DNA of 64,000 bases. Origin: Amaranthus tricolor (lineage: Eukaryota; Streptophyta; Magnoliopsida; Caryophyllales; Amaranthaceae). Shown here piece by piece: positions 29,993 through 41,135 of the stretch (position 1 is its first letter; each line of letters starts with the position of its first letter). A program made the translations under genes and the position numbers. The DNA lies in NCBI RefSeq assembly GCF_026212465.1, contig NC_080059.1:19094901-19158900 (forward strand), in the 5' to 3' direction. Below the pieces are notes generated by a model. That model ran no database searches. It had not been told where the DNA came from and saw only the letters and a list, made by a program, of their open reading frames with translations.

Positions 29993-32200
29993 TGTAACAC
30001 TCCATTATTTATTCTGCCATAATATGTTTATTTTAATCAATTTAAAAGAATTAATAAAATTAAAAATGTGTTGCATTTAAAATAATTAAACAAATTTTAT
30101 TTATTTAGTAGCTATATTTAATATGAAATAGACACTCATATTATTAATATCATTATTTTGCAAAATACTTAATGGATAGTGTGTTGGATTTCTCCCCAAG
30201 TGGATAAAAGAAAATTAAAAATTATTTAATATGTGTAGGCTAAGTTAATTTGGGTCATGAAAGTAAAAATACCTAAATTGGGTAAGAGTTTGAATGAGAT
30301 GAAATGTGATATATACTACATTACTACTACCCCATTTATTTCTTCACTCCTCCTACTCCTTATTTATTCCTAAAACCTTTCCTCCCTCACAGCTCACTTC
30401 TCTCTTCCATGGTTGCCACCTACTGCCGCCACCTACAGCCTCCGGACAGCCATAGCTTCCGCCAGACAGCCACCTCCGACTGCTAGACCCACCGCCAATA
30501 GTGGCTTTGTGGGTACTTGTTTTCTTGCTCCCATCTCATTTTTGTAAGCTATTCTTTATTATTCCTTTGTTTTGAGCAATTAATTTCATATTTTCTCTCT
30601 AGTAATTTGAGTGAATTATATTGAGTTGTTATGGGCAAGAGTTAAAATTGTGATTCAAGAATGTTCCAATTTAGGGTTTGGATTGGGATTGAGACTAAGG
30701 ATTGAATAGTGTATTCAAGATGTGTTTTAATAGTGTTAGAGTACATAGACAACTTGGTTGATGATGTTATTGAAGTTTAGATTTGGTTTTTATTATTGTA
30801 TGTGATGTTGGATGAATTGTTAGTAGTTGTTCGGTACTATTGATATACAACTTGTTATAGGTAAGAGTAGTAATGGTAAATTGAACATGAATTAATTAAA
30901 AATTATTATGGGAAGAGTAGTAATGATGATTTGAACAAGGATAGACTTGAAATTATCAGGAATGAAAATAATAGTAGTATGCAATACTTTTGGTGTTTTT
31001 GTGGTGTTTCGTGATTAAGAAAGCTTTGTGAGCTATTCTTCTTCTCTTTTTATTTCCTCATAGTTTTATGTTGAAATATTATCTTATTTTGTTAAAATAT
31101 GTTGTTGGATTGATGTTGGATGGGTAAAAGTTGGATGCGCTTCATTTGAACAAATAATGGTTTAGAAGCATTATTAATAGCACATTATGATGTTGAAATT
31201 GATTAAAGTTATGGATAATTTTTGGTTGGCTTGTTATCGTTATTGAAATTATTGGTATTATTATGATTCTAAGAATAAAGAATTTTAATTCCATATAAAT
31301 CCTTAATATACATAATAATATTAAAGTAATGTGAATCGTATCACTATTTCAATTTGATGTATTACAAATCTAATTTTATTCATAAAATAATTCTTCTTAT
31401 AATGTATTTTATTATTGAATTGATTTGAAAAGTTGGATGGTCTAAATATGCATTTTAAGTCACGAGCTATTCTCTATTTTATAAGCTTAAGTATGCGTGG
31501 CGAGTGCTCGGATGTTCTAAAAATGTGTTAATACTAGTGAATAGTTTAAAGGCTACTTTTCATAGTATTTAGTAGCTCTTAATGAGATTAGTAGACTTAT
31601 AAGACCTAATTTAAATATGGTAGGTGCTCACTTCATAAGAGATTATACATACCTATGTTGGTGAATGTTTTAACTTTTGCATAGTGCCAACAGCTTCAAG
31701 TATGTACACGCAGTAACGAACCCTTATATGCAATTTTCTTTAAGACATTAATGTTTATTGTAATAATATGCATTGTATCAAAACTATGAGATAATAGTGA
31801 GTGCACTTTATATGAAGAGCTATTGATTATGAAATCCTTGCGCCTAGACTAGTTTAGAGAATGTGAGTACTAGTAGAAGGCGGGGACCATCCCCTTATTT
31901 ATCTAAGAATCGGATATGTCTTGAAGTTAGAATTATTCCTTTATAGGTGAATTTCATGATTTGTTTGAGTTGGTCAGTGGGTTTTGCTATCCCAGGGCAC
32001 TCATTAATAGTAGAAAGCGGGAGTTATTCCCATTTGATAAAGCATTAGATCATGCTTAATTGACGTGACTCCACTGGATTAGTACCTCTAGTTGGTTTAG
32101 TTTCCTAGGTGAGATCCGAGAGGATCACCGTACAGGAGGTGTGAGCATACTTGCGTCATTGGGAGCCGGATGGCCGATACTGCCCTTAGATCGAGGTGTT
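29993..32200 (+). mobile_element. LTR-like retroelement segment, boundaries uncertain
   Basis: Starts with TGTAACACTCC at 29993, like the terminus of the solo LTR at 50274-53181 (which reads TGTAACA on its own strand). It has a C-rich leader-like region (30355-30500, ccacctacagcctccggaca). Further on are repeated phrases typical of long plant LTRs: gtagaaggcggggaccatcc near 31877, gtagaaagcgggagttattc near 32009, and gtgagatccgagaggatcac near 32110. No reverse transcriptase, integrase or protease is visible. I found no target duplication, so it may be truncated. Assignment rests on style and termini only. Confidence 0.42.
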
Positions 32201-32569
32201 TCCATGTGGGCCTTGCAAACCCCAATATGGTATAGCGCCTTTGGGGCACCTCCTATCTTTGTAATATGCAACCAATGGAATCAATCATTGGAAAGATTAT
32301 CAGAGACTTCCGAAAAGGATTTGATTGAATCAATGCGGGTCTTTGCCTTGATGGTTTTCCATTTCAGAGAACGAGACAAGGGAGAATTAAAACAGAGGAT
32401 GACGGCAAATAGAGATATGGATAGAAAAGTAAAGAACTTGGAAAGAGAAGATATGAAAATGCAGAAGAAAATGGTTCTAGCTCATGGTGACTCGGACGGT
32501 CTATCATTGTCTGGCCATGTTGTTTATCAGAGTGACACCAGCAACAAGAAAATGGCTGGGAATGTCTGA
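32201..32569 (+). pseudogene. Unidentified coding fragment with a charged, helical C-terminal half
   Basis: An open frame continues to a TGA at 32569 and has coding character: SLERLSETSEKDLIESMRVF, then HFRERDKGELKQR, then DRKVKNLEREDMKMQKKM, then HGDSDGLSLSGHV. The Lys/Glu/Arg-rich stretch (about 32340-32480) would form a helix or coiled coil. The upstream part of the open frame (32141-32200) belongs to the LTR-like sequence, so no genuine start is present. It may be a captured or truncated exon of a host gene. I do not recognise the family. Confidence 0.4.
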
Positions 32570-32600
32570 AATGAAGAAGGAAGGTTTGCTTATTAAAGGG

Positions 32601-32619
32601 TCACGTGCGTCACACGTGA
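32601..32619. promoter_or_regulatory. Perfect inverted repeat containing two CACGTG (G-box) cores
   Basis: TCACGTG (32601-32607) and CACGTGA (32613-32619) are separated by five bases and form a perfect inverted repeat with a G-box core in each arm. Nearby TTGAC/GTCAA motifs lie at 32622-32646. It is about 1 kb upstream of the KIN-6 start. It could be a bZIP/bHLH site or a relic of a transposon end; function is not established. Confidence 0.4.
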
Positions 32620-32663
32620 TAGTCAAAGGTTAGTTTTGACAGTCAAACTCTCAAATCCGTTAG

Positions 32664-32765
32664 AAGGTAGTCTTTTGCAAACAAAAGTATTATATAAGGT
32701 AGTTTTTTGCAAAAAAAATTAGATAAGGTAGTTTTTTGCAAATTCAGGTATAGAATAGGTAGTTT
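32664..32765. repeat. Short tandem motif ggtagttttttgcaaa
   Basis: aaggtagtcttttgcaaa (32664), aaggtagttttttgcaaa (32697) and aaggtagttttttgcaaa (32727), with a partial ggtagtttc at about 32757, recur roughly every 30-35 bp. No gene is involved. It may be part of a degraded retroelement end. Confidence 0.7.
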
Positions 32766-32837
32766 CATAGAATTTTCTCTAAATTTTTTTAATTTTTAGC
32801 TAAGTGTAGTTTAGGATATACATAATCAAAATTGTGC

Positions 32838-32890
32838 ATTAGATTGCGTAAAAAATGAAATGTAGCAAGTATAATGGAATGGAGGAAGTA
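32838..32890. mobile_element. Right end of a Stowaway-type MITE (relic)
   Basis: gtgcattagattgcgtaaaa, then atgtagcaagtataatggaa, then tggaggaagta resemble the 3' end of the common plant MITE whose terminus is CTCCCTCCGTTTC. A related sequence is seen at 50215-50255. The left part is too diverged to delimit. Confidence 0.5.
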
Positions 32891-33117
32891 CTAAAACAAT
32901 AAAAGACTTGGACACGTGTCACTACAACCATAAAAGTTTTCCCTCCCAATTCTACTACTTAAATTATTTTAGGTAATTTTTTATCTTTAATTTTATTAAT
33001 TCATCATTTATCTATACATCTATACATCATATCATACTATATACTAAAGTAATAGAAGATTTGGACACATGTCACTGCAACAATAAAAGTTTTCTCTCTC
33101 AATTCTAATATTTAGGC
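32891..33117. repeat. Two ~75-bp direct repeats, 155 bp apart
   Basis: The block acttggacacgtgtcactac (32908) is repeated as atttggacacatgtcactgc (33062). Both are followed by a similar aaaagttttccctcccaatt / aaaagttttctctctcaatt. Each begins ctaaa(n)taatagaaga-like, resembling 5' ends of plant Helitrons. Confidence 0.7.
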
Positions 33118-33411
33118 TTTTAGTTAATTTTAATTTTAGATTGAATATTCATACGCTAATAGTGGTGGGAATATTTGCAAGGCCGAATAATTATGTTAAC
33201 TAATTAAGTTTTATTGATAATTATATTATTTATTTATTTATTTTGATTAGAATGTTTTTTTATTTTTTATTTTTTATATTACAAGGAATTTTACCATTAC
33301 TATAAAACAATAATTTAAAAGTTAAATAATAACTTAATTATATATATAAGATTAATAATTTTTTATTTAAATAATTAATAAATAATGCTTTGACACAGGA
33401 ATCTATCTAGT
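33035..33411 (+). mobile_element. Possible small non-autonomous Helitron
   Basis: The 5' side atactaaagtaatagaagat, ggacacatgtcac resembles the start of a common plant Helitron family, and the 3' side gacacaggaatctatctagt ends in CTAGT like a Helitron 3' end. The sequence between is AT-rich with no gene. I could not show the insertion between A and T or the terminal hairpin convincingly. Confidence 0.3.
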
Positions 33412-34265
33412 TATTTTGAATGAAATGAAAAAGTAATTTTTTATTTATCTAAACAAATAAGAAATAAGCAACTAAAAAAGCCGTACAGAAACCAAAATGC
33501 CAATTCAAACAAGTACACAACACCTACTAGTCGTTGAAAAATTTAAAAATTTAAAATTTAAAATTTAAAGACTTTCAATTCAAATAATCTTTCACAGAAT
33601 CTCAAAAGAAAGACCCAAAAATGGAGATTTCCAGTTTAGAATGTTTCTGAACTATCACGATTCGCCGAAATCCTCCCCGTCGAGCAAGACCAACGCCATC
33701 GAAAACCCTACCAGTCTCCAATTTTCCTTTGAACGACATTTTATCAATAGATATCGACAGTAATCAAAGTCCAAAATATTTGTCGATCAAATCCCCAAAT
33801 CATTCGGATTCTCTAAATGTTTTTCTTCGGGTACGACCGATTGTCAACGATTTTTTAAATTTGAAAGAAGTTGAAATTAAGAAATTATTGTAAGAGCATT
33901 CTTATTGTTAATGATTCTCATTCAATTACGATTTCTCCCCCAATATTTACATGTATTCCTTCTGGTTCTTCTCAGGTTTGATAATTGTTTCTGTTTCCCC
34001 ACGTTTTTTCTGGGTGTGAATGTTCAGGGTTTTTATTTTTAAGTGATTTAATTAGTTTTTAGGTGAATTAATTGTAGCAAGAGGTGTATGAGAAGCTGAT
34101 AAAGCCTATAGTTGAAGGGTTTCTCAACGGAAGAAGTGGGCTTTTAACTACTTTAGGGCCTAGTGGTTCTGGGAAAACTCACATAGTTTTTGCATCTATC
34201 AAAGAACCCGGTTTGGTGCCCCGTGCTCTTCGACACATTTTTGATTCTAATATAGGAAAATCGAG

Positions 34266-35540
34266 GTGATTGTGCTAGTTTTTTGGTTATTTGAAAGTTT
34301 GGTTAAAAATTATTGGTAAAATTTATGTGTATGATGGATTTTTAGAGTTTGTTTTATATTGCTTGATAAATTAATTGTGGTTTGACATATAATATCTGTT
34401 GTCTAGTGTAGTTATTTCTATATGCTAACATAAGTAGAAATGCTTACTTTTAAAGGAATAAACTGGTTTTAATTTTTTTTTTTTGAGTGAACTGGTTGTT
34501 AATTTAATCGTGATCGCTCAAATATTTTGTGTTGGTAAGTGTCAATTTTCGTGTGCATGTTTGGTTGGTTGGTTTTACCAACCAAATAGCCAAAAACCAA
34601 AACCTAATCAAAATGTCAAGAAAAAAAGTCATTTTCTAAACAGATGTCTGAAAACTCTGATGTAACCAACTAAGGATCAGTTATAGTTTATCGGTCCTAC
34701 CTTAGATTAGAAGGAAATTTTAGATGGCAAAAGGTACTTTAGTGTATTCCTAGTGTTAATTTGCTACAAACCATTAAGTTTGACCAAGTTGTATGGTCGT
34801 ATAGGAATTAAAATATGAACTGGATTAAGATGGACAGTAGAAAATTTCTAATACGTCAGCACACTATTTAGTGAAGTATCCATCTTCCTCGTATCAAAGA
34901 CTCATTGGAGATAAAGATGGTAATAAGTTAAATGAGCTTTCTTTTCTTCCACTATTGGACCATTAACATCGAATCAATCCACTTTATTAACTTGAACCCA
35001 TTCTTTTTTTACTTTTTTATGTGGACCAACTTATTTCCGCCTCGTGCTGTATAGATAGATTATGGAATAGAATTGTATGTGGACTCTTAAGATAACGTCT
35101 CTTGTGTAGGGACCTTTATGATTTTTTTGACTTTGTTGTTTAAGTTATAGATGTTGTAAAATTGAGAAGAAAAACAAGAACAAGCAATGATTATGTGTTC
35201 TCGAGATAAGAACAAAATAGTAAAAAGAAAAGGAAAGACAAGTGGTTTCTGAATGGGTATCTTAAGGCACCACTTCAATCATGAAATTGTATTTTTATTG
35301 GTGATTACACTTAATTACAATTACAAATATATACAAAACATACAAAAATTCATGAAGTGTTGGGCTCTTAAGCTCAAACACCTTTAATGGTGTTTGTTTG
35401 CAAATATACATGAAACAAATTTACCTCTTTTAGTGTTTGCATTCTTTCACATGTGTTTTGACAATCAATCTTAGGTTCAATGACCTCTTAACTCGAGCTT
35501 TCTTCACCCAAACAATATTGAGTAATCTTCAACAAGATTG

Positions 35541-35571
<31 letters not shown>

Positions 35572-36938
35572 ATTGGTGGTGTTTACTGTTCCTATCTCCT
35601 TCTACACTTTAGAGCTTCTTGTAGAGATGAGTTTCAACAAGCTAACACACATTGTTTTGGGTCTATAGGACCCTTCTTTACAGACCACAAAAGCTTAGTG
35701 GAATCATTCCTCAAGTTTCCTGAAACCAAACGTGTTCAAGACGCAAAATCCAATGTTCAGACAAAGAATGCTTGTTCAAGCACATATGCTACTCGTTTAG
35801 TCACCTGCTTCCCACATCTAAACATGGTTGAGCATACCTGTGCACAACTCTTGTTGCTTGTTCGAGTACTTACCTTTGCCCATTTGAGGAGCTCACACGA
35901 TGTCTCTTTGTTGCTCGTTGGAATAACATGAATCAAATGCTATTGATTGTCTTTCACTGTCTTAACTCTTACTTGTTCAAGCAAGCTTCTCTTGCACGCT
36001 CTTGGCAACCTACTTGTACATGGGATGATTTGGCTCTTGTAGTAGCATTTGCATTTCTTACTAGAATTAGAGCTGAACTTTTTAGGGAATAAAAGATTAT
36101 AGGAGAATGAAGTTCATAGATTTAGTGGACTTTTGTTATGTTGTTATGTGTATATATTTTTTTGTAACATTTCATTTTATATATAGATGATGTCAATTTT
36201 TTGTTTTTTTGAGTTCGATTGAAACATCCTATCGCTGATTGTGCCACTTATTCTCTCAAATTTACCATTGTTTTTCATTAAGAGTATAATATATTTTCTC
36301 ATGTTGATATACGTTGGTTCATATAGCCAACTCTACATAATGAAGTTGTACTAACTTTTGTTGATCTTATTGCTGCTAAAAGAGAAAAGAAAACTGGAAA
36401 TAAGGTGTGTTATGGTATGCTAGCTAGAGAACAACATGATAGATTGTTAAAATTAAAAGAGAACCATCGATGTTAATGATTTAATGAAACATTTTTTACA
36501 TATATTTAATATCCTTTAGGATATTAAGCTGTTAGTTAAGATAATGTTATACATGAAACTTGAGACAACATTCTGATTATCAGAAGCTACATTGTCATAT
36601 AAATATTATTTTTAAGACTCGACATGACATAATGCTCGACTTTGACAATGATTCTTTGTTTTTCTGTTCTGCTAAGTTCTCTTCATCAGTAAATTCCTTA
36701 GTTCTCGATGACTATTGCTAAATTGAAGTAAGCAAAATTTGAAAGCAACGAAAGCAAGCGTCTACATGAACTTATTCGCGGGATGAACTTAGTGTGTTCA
36801 TATTCTCAATTTTATTTTCCTTTATCTCATTTTAACTTTTGATGAAAGTTCACCGTTATGTGAAGATGTATACGAAAATGAGTGATGAGCTATATAATTC
36901 GATTTTCGAAACATTGTATTTATCTTTTTTTTTCCCAG
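34266..36938 (+). other. KIN-6 gap region replacing the middle motor exons; unassigned
   Basis: I find no kinesin switch I, switch II or neck motifs here. There is a hairpin-forming ttggttggttttaccaacca near 34562 and a (CT)n run at 35542-35575. The 35283-36120 stretch has retroelement-like composition (ending aatgaagttcatagatttag) but no recognisable protein or terminal repeat. The 164-codon open frame at 35437-35931 begins with TTG and matches nothing I know. It is probably an old insertion accompanied by loss of exons. Confidence 0.45.
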
Positions 36939-37763
36939 ATTTTAAAAGTTAGATCTGGTGCAGAAGACTACTTTGATACATGCTTTCTGCTCAAACATGC
37001 TTCTCCATACATGAAAATCAAGTAAAGCATACTTTTATTTGCTTCAAGACTCTAGTAGATCGATTCGTTTAATTAACTAACATTTCTCATTCTCCCTCTT
37101 AAGGTTTTTTGAAATCAAAGAAACTTTAAATGTACCCCGTAGGAAGAGACGTATTGACATAAATGGTAATGAAAAGAAAAAACGACCAAAGTTGAGTGGT
37201 ATTGACGGCAAAGTATGGATCATTTATTTGATTGCTTTTTGCTTTTGGTTGATTGGTTAAGCTTTCTTCTTCTTTATATTTTAATTCTGAAGAACCTTAT
37301 GTGGTACTCTTCTTTTGTTTTTATTCCAAAGGCAGAATTCCACCGTTATAAACCTTAATGTTCATTGCGCTTGATGATATTTTTATATAGGAATAAAAAA
37401 CGTAGGATCAATAAATAAAATAATGACATTTTATGTTGAACAATTAATTTTTCACTAGGATGCAACTATAAATTGTCTCTATTGAGTGAAATATTATGTG
37501 AGAATACAATTCTCAATTGACTTTTGATACAATATTGTCATTAATTATAATTTGCACAATTTGAGGATCTATTTTTTTTTTTTTTTTTTGCATTGTTGCT
37601 ATTGTTGCATGATGCACAAAAGATGTGTATTAATTGAGCCAAAGCTTAAAGTTCTTTGGTTACGAATTATAATATAGTCAAATCGTGTGTGCTTCTTATT
37701 TATGTCAAGTAGGAATTGATGTTTGATTTAAAGGGTAAATCAGAAACACCATTTTTGTTATAC

Positions 37764-37855
37764 TTATTATAGGGGTTAGATTGTGTCCATATGACCCTTC
37801 AATCCCTAGGTAGGTGGGAGCTACTTAGTGACACTGGAGTAATTGAATATTATAA
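37764..37855 (+). mobile_element. SINE-like tail fragment
   Basis: gtgtccatatgacccttcaa, then ctaggtaggtgggagctact and ctggagtaattgaat match the general layout of Au-type plant SINE 3' halves (…GTGGGAGCcAC…CATTGGgTAAt…). It lies in a KIN-6 intron. Strongly diverged. Confidence 0.4.
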
Positions 37856-38109
37856 TACATAGAAGATATCAAATTCACTAGTTTATTTTTTTATTTGATA
37901 ATTACATTTTTTAGAATGCGTTTTTTTTTTCTTTGTTCGATGGGTTTCTTTTGCCATCCATGAATACTAGGCATATATAGGTGTATATAGTTTATACTTT
38001 CACTATATTGCAATATTAAGTAGCTATTGTCGCTAATTGCTTTGATTTTTAAAACTATTGAAGATAGCTATTATATAGAAACTAAATTTTTTTTGACCTG
38101 TCATTAGAG

Positions 38110-38455
38110 ATAGGATTTGAAATGAAGATATTAAAAGGGATTTAGAGTTGGATACGTTGAGAAAAAGATAAAAAGAACTGTCCAAGATGGTTTAAGTAAG
38201 TGCAAAGATGAGGTATTTGCAAATTGGTAAAGATCAAACATTGGACCTCGGGAGACAAAAGAGGGCGAGGAGAATCAAAGATATCCCAGAGGAAATGAGT
38301 GGAAAATGATATAAAAGATCTAGACTAACAAATTGAAATGTAGATAATTTGGATTAATGGAGAAGAAAAATCCATGTGAACGACTATTGAAACTGGTATA
38401 TTGGTTTATGTAGTTAATCCCAATCTTTTAGGATTTATACATTATTGTTGTTGTC
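38110..38455 (+). mobile_element. RTE-type LINE 3' end fragment
   Basis: Translation in pieces gives GRQKRARRIKDIPEE (about 38253) and WRRKIHVND (about 38359), which correspond to the C-terminal end of RTE-clade reverse transcriptases. They are followed by ggtttatgtagttaatccca and an attgttgttg tail, the usual 3' end of that family (TTCATGTAGCCGACCCC-like, ending in a TTG repeat). It is full of stops and lies in a KIN-6 intron next to the hAT-like element. Confidence 0.6.
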
Positions 38456-38926
38456 TTCATCATCTTTAGGCGAAAAAAAAGGTCTTTGCTTTAATTTCTA
38501 TTCAGATTGCTTTCCAAACAAATTTCCTGAGTGTTTATTGCTTATGTATAAATGGATTATCTTGACCAGGGATGATCATGAGTCTAGAACTCGGTTGGAC
38601 GCGCCCCACACCCGCCCCTTTTTAAGGGTCTGGATCTTATTTTTCGAGACTCATTGAATTTGGATCGAATATGAATCTAAAAAATAATTAACGGGTTCGA
38701 GTTCGGGTCCAAGAGTTTATATCCGAATTCAAACCCGAACCCGACTTCTAGACCCAACTCTAAACCCGCTCCTCAAACCCAGACCCGGACCCTGACAAAA
38801 ATTGAATTTCTGAGAATCTTTTCCCATATTATGGCTAAAAAAAAAAATTCCCACTTTGCATTATGTGGGAAAGTATTTCCCAAAATATCGTCCACGTGGA
38901 AATTTGTTTTTTTTTATTTTTAGACA

Positions 38927-39023
38927 AAACCGCCACTTGAGATGGCGGTTTGCCTTCAGTAGCAAACCGCCATCTCAAGTGGCGGTTTGGTCCCTGGTAA
39001 ACCGCCACTTCATGTGGCGGTTT
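38927..39023. repeat. Left array of three palindromic ACCGCCA...TGGCGGT motifs
   Basis: Three near-perfect inverted repeats lie at 38927-38951, 38964-38988 and 38998-39023. Each has about 9-10-bp arms, aaaccgcca and tggcggttt, around a short ctt(g/c)a(g/t)a-like centre. They lie just inside the MULE left terminal repeat and mirror the array at the other end. Confidence 0.9.
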
Positions 39024-39334
39024 GCTTGTGGCCCGAATTTTTTTTTTCTATCATTTTAAAACAGTGAACGCAACATGCATTAAACTAGTTCAATACCATC
39101 TATTCCATAATAATCAATTACGAACCGGCTTGATTTGAAAAAATTAATTTTGAAAATAATGCAAAGATATATTATAATTATCGAAAGTCATACAAGAAGT
39201 TCAAGTCATATAAGAATATACAAAATTTTTCAAACTACAACCCCCAGCCCCTTTTGTTTTGCGCACCGGTGGATGATGATGGTGTGAACTCGTCAACCTC
39301 CGCAATGACATTAAGAGTAGGAGCTCGTAGTTGA

Positions 39335-40252
39335 CTAGCACGCTGATATGATGATTCTTTGCGGAGGCGATGGATGTGGAGGAGGAGTGGTGATGGAAGT
39401 TGGAGGAACGAATGGCGACATAGTACCGGATGACGATGGCGATCTGGAAGACCGACCTCGAGTAGATGAACGCTGGCGACCTCGTGTGGACCGAGAACTG
39501 GATCCTCCAGAAGAGCTACCTCTATGGGCTGAACTCCTTGGAGAAGGAGTGTGAAATGTGTCATCTACCTCGCCAATGACGGGTGGAGTCGGTATGAGGT
39601 ACTCATACCCCGCCTGACTCAATGCATCGGTCAATGACGCGTTGATGGAGCCTAGGGTCTGAGAACATAGCCGATACCTCACATCAACCGGCGATGTAGC
39701 GGCCCCTTGAATCGTGTCATTGCACTGTATGAGCACCGATCGGATGCGCTCAGCCTGTACGTTATCATTATGTTGTTAAAAGACTGACATTAAAGTATTA
39801 CTATATGTTATGAGTGTTGAAAGAAGACGTACCAGTAACGTAGTTGTCGGATGGTAATGTGATCCTGGCTGCGCAAATGCGGTGTTCGTTAGGCGTAATA
39901 TGGAGATACGCCTGTACCAACTCATGTACATGCCAGTGCTATGACCTGTGAAGTTATCTCCTCGAACAAAACGAGATGCTCGGTCATTCCACGCATCTAC
40001 ATGCGATCTATGTCGTAGGACGTAGTTCTTGTCCCCAGTCCTTCGATCGATCGCATGTAGTTGAGGTTGGGTGTCACAGGCATGCAGAATAACCTGCTCC
40101 AAACCGAATTGACGCATAACACGATCCAGGAGGTGTAGCTCGACGATGTCAAAACAAATAAGTGGAAAACGTGATCTCCAAATCTCGTGGCCCGATGTAC
40201 ATATGTGCGGCAGAGCGTCCATCTTAGCCGCTGTGTAAGGCTGCCATGTCAT
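39335..40252 (-). pseudogene. Plant mobile domain (PMD) gene fragment carried by the MULE
   Basis: Two minus-strand exons. The first, 40252-39833, has a GT donor and is preceded by a CAG acceptor directly before its ATG, so it is probably an internal exon. The second, 39754-39335, ends at a stop. Exon 1 gives MTWQPYTAAKMDALPHICTS, then IWRSRFPLICFDIVELHLLD, RVMRQFGLEQVI and YMSWYRRISI, the C-terminal half of the PMD found in MAIN/MAIL-type proteins and in transposon proteins. Exon 2 encodes a Ser/Arg/Pro-rich low-complexity tail (SSSGGSSSRSTRGRQRSSTR). The N-terminal half of the domain is not seen between 40253 and the terminal repeat. Frames are open, so it could be expressed, but domain loss argues for a decayed cargo gene. 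Confidence 0.72.
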
Positions 40253-40936
40253 CTGTAATAGTAAGCAATATGCCCAGTAATATATACAATTTATTCATAA
40301 CTAATACAAACAGTAAATGTTAATATCCCCACCAATTTGCTACCAATTTGCAACCAATATCATGACTTCCTCACCCCAATACACTATAACGGGAAGTGTA
40401 AATTTGAATACAAGAATTTGTGATACTAAGGTATTAGAACACTTATTATAAGGTTCATTTCAAATATAAAAGCTAAAAATACCATAAGTATATACAAAAA
40501 CCATTAAACTAACCCTACAAAGTAATAAACTTTCATTGAAGCATTTCATCAAACACTTTATATGCATATAAAACAAATCCTAAAATTCAACTACAAATGT
40601 GTAAAATGTAAGCTTAAATCATGAAAACAATAGAATGTAACCAACAATTAACGTTTTTATAACTTCAATTCAAAACAACAATGAACAGAGAAACAATTTG
40701 CATATTGAAAAAAAAATTAGGGTTTTATTCATACCGTAAATGAGGATGAAAATGAACTAGTACACAAGGAGAAGAAGGGAATATAGTTGATTAGTTTAGT
40801 TGAATGAGAGGAATTGTAAATTTGAAGTAAATGAGAGTGAAGAAAATTTTTTTTTTAGGGTGATACTGGCAGCAGCAACAAGGAAGAAGAGCAAAATGAA
40901 ATGCAAATGTCGAAGCTGCTGTTTTGTACTGCTACA
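40253..40936. other. MULE interior without recognisable coding sequence
   Basis: AT-rich stretch upstream of the mobile-domain exons. I see no N-terminal PMD motif and no MuDR-type motif on either strand. It would contain the promoter or the missing first exon of the PMD gene if one existed. Confidence 0.5.
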
Positions 40937-41135
40937 AAACCGTCACTTCAAGTGGCGGTTTACTAATTTTTTTTTTTTAAATAAAAATCTGCTGTTTTGT
41001 ACTGCTACAAAACCGCCACTTTAAGTGGCGGTTTACTAAACTTTTTTTTTTTTTAAATAAAAATCCACAAAACGCCATTTCAACTAGCAGTTTAGTTCAC
41101 ATCCCTAAACAAAACCGCCATTTCATGTAACGGTT
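40937..41135. repeat. Right array of palindromic ACCGCCA...TGGCGGT motifs
   Basis: Clear copies lie at 40937-40961 and about 41009-41033, with degenerate copies at about 41068-41095 (aaaacgccatttcaactagc) and 41110-41135. They share the core of the left array and are separated by poly-T plus aaataaaaat spacers. The first two units also repeat the flank gctgttttgtactgctacaa, so this side grew by tandem duplication. Confidence 0.88.

Noticed and set aside
29993..32200. Complete LTR retrotransposon
   Set aside because: No second LTR, no pol domains and no target duplication next to the TGTAACA start at 29993; kept only as an LTR-like segment.
35437..35931. 164-codon open frame in the KIN-6 gap
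   Set aside because: Starts at TTG, runs through a (CT)n tract and matches no domain I know. Left as unassigned sequence.
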